DNA from: Bacteroidales bacterium
GTDB lineage: Bacteria; Bacteroidota; Bacteroidia; Bacteroidales; UBA7960
DNA length: 43,023 nt
Assembly (NCBI GenBank): GCA_007134525.1
Contig: SLKR01000089.1
Coordinates: 1 to 43,023, forward strand
Reading direction: 5' to 3'
Below the pieces are notes generated by a model, which was given only the letters and a program-made list of their open reading frames with translations, ran no database searches and was not told where the DNA came from. Shown here one piece after another: positions 36,592-43,023 of the stretch; the stretch's first letter is position 1, and every line of letters begins with the position of its first letter. A program made the position numbers and the translations under genes.

Positions 36592-37887
36592 ATGATACGT
36601 CCTCTTTTGCAATTTCTTCGCCTTGAGCATATTCGTAATTTCATGACCCTGTTCTCCAGCTCGGCACTAGCGCAGGGAGTTTCGCTTCTTGTGGCCCCGG
36701 TGCTTTCAAGGCTTTTCACACCTGAGGATTTCGGACTGGTGGCGCTCTATCTGGCAATACTGAGCGTACTCTCTGTCTTTTCTACTGCAAAGTATGAACA
36801 GGCAATTATGTTGCCACGCGACAGCAGTGCAGCTGTCCATCTATTCAGGCTGGTGCTGATTATTTCGCTTGTTTTTTCAGCTTTTACAGCAGTTGCGGTT
36901 TTACTGTTCAATAGCCGGATAACAGGCCTGCTGGGCAATTCTGATATTTCCCCATGGCTATACCTTCTGCCTTTAAGCCTGCTGCTGCATGCAATGGTGC
37001 AGGCATCAACCTTTTATGCCAACCGCAAAAAAGAATTCAAAAGCATAGCAACAACAACCATCCTGCAAAATATCAGCCTTAACTCAGTAAGGCTGGGCGA
37101 CGGATTCTTGAAAATAACGGGTAACGGCCTGATAAGCGGGCAGATTATTGCACAGATGGTGGCTGCGGCATATTTGACAGGGAAAACCCTGACCCGGATA
37201 AGGAAGGCCGCGGTCGGGTTCTCACCGGGAGAAATAAAAAAACAGGCCATTGCATACTTACAATACCCGAGATTCAATATGATGTTAAGTCTGACAAATA
37301 ACCTTTCAGGAAGCCTTCCTGTCTTTTTGTTCACATGGGGCTTTTCAGCCGAGGTTGCCGGATTGTACGCTTTTGGCTACACCTTTGTTTTCAGGCCTCT
37401 GGGGTTGTTCTCACAATCCACCCAGCAGGTATTGTCGCAAAAAACAATAGAAAGTTATCACAGTGGCAGGAATATATTTCCCGGCCTATTGAAAATGGCA
37501 GGCCGTTTCTTTTTGGCAGGAATAATACCCTTTGTAATATTTGCCCTGTGGGCCCCGGATATCTTTTCATTCCTGTTCTCCGACTCATACAGGGAGGCAG
37601 GTACATACCTTCAGATACTTTCGCCCTGGCTGTTTATGGTTTACCTGAGCAGCCCCCTCTCCTTTCTTCCTGAGCTTTTCTTCCGCCAGAAAAAGGCCAT
37701 GTTGATCGACCTTATATACCTGGTACTTCGCTTTGCGGCACTTATTACAGGGATATACCTTGGTGATCTAAAACTGACACTTATACTTTTCTCCGGCGTA
37801 AGTACAATTGTTGTAGGCTATAATCTTTTCTGGTACCTTTATCTTGCAAAAAAGGGGAGCAGTAATTCAGTTGGCAATGTCAGATAA
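36592..37887 (+). CDS. Polysaccharide biosynthesis/oligosaccharide flippase (Wzx/MATE-like)
   Basis: Multi-TM; FMTLFSSSALAQGVSLLVAPVLSRLFTPEDFGLVALYLAILSVLSVFSTAKYEQAIMLP. Confidence 0.9.
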   Translation: MIRPLLQFLRLEHIRNFMTLFSSSALAQGVSLLVAPVLSRLFTPEDFGLVALYLAILSVLSVFSTAKYEQAIMLPRDSSAAVHLFRLVLIISLVFSAFTAVAVLLFNSRITGLLGNSDISPWLYLLPLSLLLHAMVQASTFYANRKKEFKSIATTTILQNISLNSVRLGDGFLKITGNGLISGQIIAQMVAAAYLTGKTLTRIRKAAVGFSPGEIKKQAIAYLQYPRFNMMLSLTNNLSGSLPVFLFTWGFSAEVAGLYAFGYTFVFRPLGLFSQSTQQVLSQKTIESYHSGRNIFPGLLKMAGRFFLAGIIPFVIFALWAPDIFSFLFSDSYREAGTYLQILSPWLFMVYLSSPLSFLPELFFRQKKAMLIDLIYLVLRFAALITGIYLGDLKLTLILFSGVSTIVVGYNLFWYLYLAKKGSSNSVGNVR

Positions 37888-39067
37888 AGGGCCGAAGATC
37901 GCAGTTATTCCATCCTGGTATCCTCCTGCTGGCGGGGAATTTTTCAGGGAACACAGTATTGCCGTTGCAGACCAGGGTGCAGAGGTATGGGTTCTGGCAG
38001 CAATAGAGACAGGCATTAATGACAAAGCAGGGCTTTTCTTGTTCGGTAATAAAAAAAAGCGGGAGTCGGAAACCATTGGTATAAGCGAGCACTCGAGTAT
38101 TTTCAGGCGGATACCGCTTGCTGACAGAGTCAATGTAAAGCTATGGACAAGGCAAGTTTTATCAATGTACAGGGAGTTTTGCAAATCTCACGGCAAACCT
38201 GATTTAATACAGGCACACAGCAGTATGTGGGCAGGAGTGGCAGCTGCACGGATAAAAAAAGCAGGGGGCGTTCCATACATTCTGACTGAACACAGGGGGA
38301 GGTTTACCGGATCGGGGGCGTTCAGAAACCTTTTGAGGAGCTGGCATATACCCCTGCTTAAAGAGGCATTCGAAGGCGCTGACAGAGTTGTTACCGTAAG
38401 CAGTTCAGCACAAAGAAGGATACTTGAAATTGCCCCTGCATCAAAACCCAGGCTGAAGGTAATCCCGAATATGACAGATACCTCTTATTTTGTTCCGCCG
38501 GAAACAGACCTGCGCAATCCGGAATGTTTTACCTTTGTATGTGTTACAAGCCTTGAAGAAATAAAGGGTGTGGATTATCTTTTAAAGGCTTTCTCAGTTT
38601 TGAAAAAAATGGGAAAGGCGGCAAATGCAAAACTGGTAATAACCGGTGGCGGCCCATTGCACGGAAATCTTAGGAGACTGACAGAGCAACTGGGGTTGAA
38701 TGATTCTGTTTCATTTACAGGATACCTGGACAAAGAAGGGATACTGAACGAGCTGCAAAGGGCAGATTCATTCGTGTTGCCATCACTATGCGAGGCGTTT
38801 GGAATAGTCCTGATAGAGGCAATGTCTTGCGGATTACCGGTCATCGCCACTGACTCGGGAGGCCCTGCAGAAATAGTTAACAGAGAAAACGGAGTTATCG
38901 TTAAAGCAGGCAGTGCGGAAGAACTTACCGGGGCCATGTACAGGATGCTTTCTGAAGCCGGATTATACGACAGGGCCAAAATAAGCCTGCAAGCCCGGCA
39001 GAAATACAGCAGGGATATAATTGCAAAACAATACATGGATCTTTACAAAACAATTTTGGAAGGTTAG
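37877..39067 (+). CDS. Glycosyltransferase family 4
   Basis: AVIPSWYPPAGGEFFREH, VTSLEEIKGVDYLLKAF, LVITGGGPLHGNL, LPSLCEAFGIVLIEAMSCGLPVIATDSGGPAEIV; ATG at 37877. Confidence 0.93.
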   Translation: MSDKGPKIAVIPSWYPPAGGEFFREHSIAVADQGAEVWVLAAIETGINDKAGLFLFGNKKKRESETIGISEHSSIFRRIPLADRVNVKLWTRQVLSMYREFCKSHGKPDLIQAHSSMWAGVAAARIKKAGGVPYILTEHRGRFTGSGAFRNLLRSWHIPLLKEAFEGADRVVTVSSSAQRRILEIAPASKPRLKVIPNMTDTSYFVPPETDLRNPECFTFVCVTSLEEIKGVDYLLKAFSVLKKMGKAANAKLVITGGGPLHGNLRRLTEQLGLNDSVSFTGYLDKEGILNELQRADSFVLPSLCEAFGIVLIEAMSCGLPVIATDSGGPAEIVNRENGVIVKAGSAEELTGAMYRMLSEAGLYDRAKISLQARQKYSRDIIAKQYMDLYKTILEG

Positions 39068-39068
39068 G

Positions 39069-40688
39069 ATGGCAAAAATATTGTTGACACAACAGAAGGG
39101 GTTTGAATGGATACATGATGATAATGTCTCCTTCAAGGGCTATTTGTACGACAGGCGGGGCAGCTATTTGCAGGCAAGGGAGGCAGCCGGGATCTTTACT
39201 GATATTTCAAGTGCAGGACAGCTGGCAAAACTCTTGCAGGGCATGCAGGGGGCATACTCCGTTATAATAAGGGTCAGCGGTGGGATACTTGCTGCAGTGG
39301 ACCCCGTGAATATGTTCCCGCTATTCTATGCAAAAACAGGTGACGGATGGGCAATTTCCGACTCCGGAGATGCACTGTGCAATCTGTTTGATCACATGGA
39401 ACCCAATTCTGAGGTACTGCCGGAATTCCTCGCAGCAGGCTTCGTTATGGGCGACGATACACTTATCAGCGGGCTGATGAGGATAAGGGCGGGTGAGGTG
39501 GTTTTTTTCAGTGAGAAAGGACAGCTCAGCAGGTACTCAAACTACTACTTTTTGCCAACTAGCTTTTCGGGTGATCCGCCCGCACTGCTCAAAAAGGAGC
39601 TGACCGGGATCATGCTGAAGATATCAGGCAGGCTTATTGAATCACTTGGCGGGCGCACAGCAGTTGTCCCACTGAGTGGGGGCTACGACTCCAGGCTGAT
39701 AGCATCAATGCTGAAATCAGCCGGTTATGAGAATACAATCTGTTTTACTTATGGTGCGCCGGGTTATGAATCAGAAGTAAGCAAAAAAGTTGCTGGTCAG
39801 CTTGGATTCAGATGGATTTTTGTGGACTACAGGGATATTGACAAATCAGCTTATCTGGATGAGGAGGTTTTCATGGATTATGTTAGTTTTACCGGAAATA
39901 CTGCATCCATGCCTTACCTTCAGGAGTATTTCGCAGTCAAGAAGTTAAGGGACGAAGGCCTTATACCGGAAAATAGTGTATTTCTGCCGGGGCATACCGG
40001 CGACTACATTGCGGGCAGCTATCTGGAAAAGACAATAAGGAAGCACCGGGGTGAAAAAGACAGGGCAATCAGGATAACCGGCGGATACTTTTGGTTTACA
40101 AGGCTAACCGGCTCACAAAAAAAGCATATTGCAAAAAGGGTCAGGAAATGGTTCTACGATTATGAGCACCCCCCCTGCCAGACAGATCCTGTATATGATG
40201 TTTTCACGGAAGACTGGGATTTGAAGGAGAAGTTTCCGAAGTTTATCTTCAATTCAGCAAGGGTATTCCCGTTTTTTGGTTATGAATTCCGCCTGCCATT
40301 ATGGGACAGGGAGTTCCGTTCGTTTTTCAGGAAGCTTCCCTTCCATTACCGCACATATAAGGCACTGTATGACGATGTTATTGAGCAAGAATATTTCAAA
40401 CCCCTGGGCATATATTACGGGGCCGGGGAGGAAAAGGAAAAACCGGGTGATATAAAGGCCCACAACCTGAGCAGGTATATAAGGCCCCTTGTACCCAGGT
40501 CTATCATAAACAAGAAGATGCAAAAAAGGGATTACCTGCTTTACTGCGAATTTACAAAGGCAATGGAAGATAGAACCCTTAATGGCGGACTGCCACAAAA
40601 AACCCAGGTAAACAGTTACAATGCAAAGATTTGCCGCTGGTATGCTTCAGAGATTATAAAGAAATGCTCCTCTAAAGGCAGCAGATAA
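39069..40688 (+). CDS. Asparagine-synthase-like protein (ATP-pyrophosphatase domain) in glycan cluster
   Basis: VPLSGGYDSRLIASML PP-loop; LPGHTGDYIAGSYL; GATase-II-like N-terminus without Cys2. Confidence 0.82.
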   Translation: MAKILLTQQKGFEWIHDDNVSFKGYLYDRRGSYLQAREAAGIFTDISSAGQLAKLLQGMQGAYSVIIRVSGGILAAVDPVNMFPLFYAKTGDGWAISDSGDALCNLFDHMEPNSEVLPEFLAAGFVMGDDTLISGLMRIRAGEVVFFSEKGQLSRYSNYYFLPTSFSGDPPALLKKELTGIMLKISGRLIESLGGRTAVVPLSGGYDSRLIASMLKSAGYENTICFTYGAPGYESEVSKKVAGQLGFRWIFVDYRDIDKSAYLDEEVFMDYVSFTGNTASMPYLQEYFAVKKLRDEGLIPENSVFLPGHTGDYIAGSYLEKTIRKHRGEKDRAIRITGGYFWFTRLTGSQKKHIAKRVRKWFYDYEHPPCQTDPVYDVFTEDWDLKEKFPKFIFNSARVFPFFGYEFRLPLWDREFRSFFRKLPFHYRTYKALYDDVIEQEYFKPLGIYYGAGEEKEKPGDIKAHNLSRYIRPLVPRSIINKKMQKRDYLLYCEFTKAMEDRTLNGGLPQKTQVNSYNAKICRWYASEIIKKCSSKGSR

Positions 40689-40698
40689 AATCTCTCTC

Positions 40699-41253
40699 CT
40701 ACTCCTCGTCAATCCGGCCCCTGAATTCCTGTGTGTAGGAATCCAGGTCATCTGATTCAAGATAGGTTCCCGTATGAAAAAAGGCCAGAAGTGCTTCCAT
40801 TCTGGCAGGAGGCCTGAAACCAGGAATTGCTGTTACAAGCTGCATCTGTTCATTGAAGAATGCTACCGAGGGATAACTCATCCGGCCCTGCAGCAGGGCA
40901 ATGGCAAAGCTATGGGATGCACGCCGTTCTCCAATATTCTCATTTTCAAAAACATTTCCCTGAAATACTATCGGTTCTTTTTGCTCGGCATTTAGCTTAA
41001 CAGGATAAAAATTATCATTAAGGTAAGCGGCTATTACCGGATGTGCGTATGTTTCATTTGTCATTCGCCTGCACCATCCGCACCAGTCAGTGTAAACGTC
41101 AACAAATACCATACGAGGTTCTTCCTGTACTTTTTCCTGGGCTTCCTCCATACTCAGCCAATTAACGCCGTTTTCACCTGCATGAGCGGTAATGCCCAGC
41201 AATAAAATAAATGACAGTACCACGCCTGCCTTTCTGATCTGATCTGTATTCAT
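40699..41253 (-). CDS. Secreted thioredoxin-fold protein
   Basis: VFVDVYTDWCGWCRRMTNETYAHPVIAAYLNDNFYPVKLNAE; N-terminal signal sequence; ATG at 41253. Confidence 0.87.
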   Translation of the reverse strand: MNTDQIRKAGVVLSFILLLGITAHAGENGVNWLSMEEAQEKVQEEPRMVFVDVYTDWCGWCRRMTNETYAHPVIAAYLNDNFYPVKLNAEQKEPIVFQGNVFENENIGERRASHSFAIALLQGRMSYPSVAFFNEQMQLVTAIPGFRPPARMEALLAFFHTGTYLESDDLDSYTQEFRGRIDEE

Positions 41254-41402
41254 AGTGACCATTATTAATGAATGTATATACAAAATTAATTTTTCGTACC
41301 CAATAAACAAACCTGCTCTTCTTTTAACAACGAGCTGAATCATATTGTTTGCTATTTTTGTCCTGAATCAATACCGGCTTTAAAACCAACACAACTTAGA
41401 GA

Positions 41403-42635
41403 GTGTTATTTAGACGAAAAAAAAAATCGCAGGCATCACCCGGCAGAATTGTCTGGAACAGGTTCAGGAAAATACCTACTGCAGTGGCTGGCCTGGTATG
41501 GATAATACTAATGGCTGTTCTGGCTTTTACCGGATACCTTTACATTCCAGACAGAACACCATATGCAAATCACCAGCAACTGGAGATCTCAGCCCACAGG
41601 CCCGGCACCCGCATAAACACTTTATTTGTAAAAAATAACCAGAAGTTCCAGGAGCCGTCTTTGTATGAATTGTTAATAAGGGGAAAGCCACTAAGGCACA
41701 CCACTGTGCCAATACAGGATTATTACTTCCGCGATTCAATTCTTCATTACGAGAGCTATGCCGGGCAACCCGGCTACCCGGGGATGGAGTCATTCAGAAC
41801 TCTCCCTGACATACTATACCCTCTTGACACAAGCGTTGAAATAACTGCAGCCGGTAAAGACATCCTTGTATTTACCGATGTATATGGCAATATATACAGG
41901 CGCAGCATTAATTCCATGCAGAATGAGGTGGAACAAAACAATATAAGAAAGCGGCATTTTATCCTTGGTACTGATACATTTGGCAGAGACCTGCTCAGCC
42001 AGTTGATAATCGGAGCACGGGTTTCATTGTCGGTGGGCTTTATTGCAGTTTTCATCTCACTGGTAATAGGGATAAGTCTGGGCAGCATTGCAGGCTTTTT
42101 CAGGGGGCGTGCCGACCAGATCATTGTCTGGGTGATCAATGTGGTGTGGTCAATCCCCACTCTTTTGCTGGCAATAGCAATAACATTTGCCCTGGGAAAA
42201 GGATTCTGGCAGGTATTCGTTGCTGTTGGCCTTACAATGTGGGTTGAAGTGGCCAGGCTGGTGCGGGGGCAGGTTATCAGCCTTCGCGAGAAGGAGTTTG
42301 TTGAAGCGGCCAGGGCACTGGGATTGAATGGCTTCAGGATTATCAGCCGCCATATTATGCCTGTAATTACAAGCCCCCTGATAGTAATATCGGCAGCAAA
42401 TTTTGCATCAGCAATACTTATTGAGGCCGGCCTTAGCTTTCTGGGAATAGGGGTTCAGCCTCCGATGCCATCATGGGGAACTATGATAAGGGAGCATTAC
42501 GGATTTATAATTCTCGACAAGGCCTACCTGGCTGTATTACCCGGTCTGGCCATTATGCTCCTTGTACTTTCATTTATGCTTGTGGGAAACGGCATACGTG
42601 ATGCAACAGACAAGACGGGAGCAGACCAGGGATAG
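41403..42635 (+). CDS. ABC transporter permease, OppC/DppC family, GTG start
   Basis: HFILGTDTFGRDLLSQLIIGARVSL, EAARALGLNGFRIISRHIMP (EAA motif), AGLSFLGIGVQPPMPSWGTMI. Confidence 0.9.
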   Translation: MLFRRKKKSQASPGRIVWNRFRKIPTAVAGLVWIILMAVLAFTGYLYIPDRTPYANHQQLEISAHRPGTRINTLFVKNNQKFQEPSLYELLIRGKPLRHTTVPIQDYYFRDSILHYESYAGQPGYPGMESFRTLPDILYPLDTSVEITAAGKDILVFTDVYGNIYRRSINSMQNEVEQNNIRKRHFILGTDTFGRDLLSQLIIGARVSLSVGFIAVFISLVIGISLGSIAGFFRGRADQIIVWVINVVWSIPTLLLAIAITFALGKGFWQVFVAVGLTMWVEVARLVRGQVISLREKEFVEAARALGLNGFRIISRHIMPVITSPLIVISAANFASAILIEAGLSFLGIGVQPPMPSWGTMIREHYGFIILDKAYLAVLPGLAIMLLVLSFMLVGNGIRDATDKTGADQG

Positions 42636-42651
42636 TAAACCACTAACCGGG

Positions 42652-43023
42652 TCAGCGTTCCTTGTTACCAAGAAGCGGAACAAACCGGAAGAAGCCCATA
42701 TTTTCCTCCTCTGTATTATTTTGGTCTGTTTTTGTAATCCTTTTCATCACCTGAGTATCTCCACCACCCACAGGTATCACCAGTACACCTCCTGGTTTCG
42801 TCTGATGAAGCAGCGCATCGGGTACATATGGAGCAGCTGCGGTAACAAGCACCCTGTCAAATGGCGCAAATGCAGGCAACCCCTTGTAGCCGTCGCCATA
42901 AAAAAGTTTTGCCTTGCAGTTCATTTTCCCCAACAGCTCCCTTGTTTTCTGATAAAGTGAATAGTGCCGTTCTACACTAAATACCCTGGCTCCCATTTTT
43001 TCCAGGATGCAAGCCTGGTATCC
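42652..43023 (-). CDS. pcm: Protein-L-isoaspartate O-methyltransferase, 5' part runs off window
   Basis: Open through the edge: GYQACILEKMGARVFSVERH...FYGDGYKGLPAFAPFDRVLVTAAAPYVPDALLHQTKPGGVLVIPVGG. Confidence 0.9.
   Translation of the reverse strand, partial: GYQACILEKMGARVFSVERHYSLYQKTRELLGKMNCKAKLFYGDGYKGLPAFAPFDRVLVTAAAPYVPDALLHQTKPGGVLVIPVGGGDTQVMKRITKTDQNNTEEENMGFFRFVPLLGNKER

Noticed and set aside
1-43023. Search for a defence system, prophage, IS element or CRISPR array
   Set aside because: No transposase, integrase, cas, restriction or toxin-antitoxin signatures seen; the PglZ domain at 22167-23717 belongs to PorX, not to a BREX/Pgl defence locus, because it is fused to a receiver domain and no brx/pgl genes are adjacent.

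Overview
The 43 kb window looks like an ordinary chromosomal segment of a Bacteroidetes (Bacteroidales/Marinilabiliales-like) bacterium. Evidence: a T9SS PorX-type regulator, a T9SS C-terminal sorting domain protein, a fused LpxC/FabZ, and recurrent TAnnTTTG promoter -7 elements. I support about 37 protein-coding genes, tRNA-Lys(TTT), tRNA-His(GTG) and several terminators and promoters. I see no IS element, phage, CRISPR array or classical defence locus. Recognised blocks: ENPP-ispG; trkA-trkH-trkH; a minus-strand DUF4491-DUF4491-hyp-TonB receptor-AmpG/RhtX-like MFS-HemG/HemY operon; manA and SDR genes; a conserved core block (ald, tsaE, porX, HD hydrolase, lpxD, lpxC/fabZ, lpxA, ABC ATPase, efp, second lpxD); a cytochrome c maturation cluster (ccmB-ccmC-small ORF-ccmE); an orphan GH127 lipoprotein; a 7-repeat T9SS protein; a glycan module (flippase, GT4, asparagine-synthase-like); and an orphan OppC-like permease. 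The best leads are: (1) the TonB-MFS-HemG operon as a possible porphyrin/iron-chelate uptake and oxidation module; (2) a CxxxY-type CcmE with an overlooked ccmD-like small ORF and a displaced CcmA candidate; (3) an asparagine-synthetase-like protein lacking the GATase Cys in a glycan cluster; (4) an internally duplicated membrane protein; (5) a secreted protein with exactly seven repeats. No wholly new system is demonstrated; these are hypotheses from sequence reading only.
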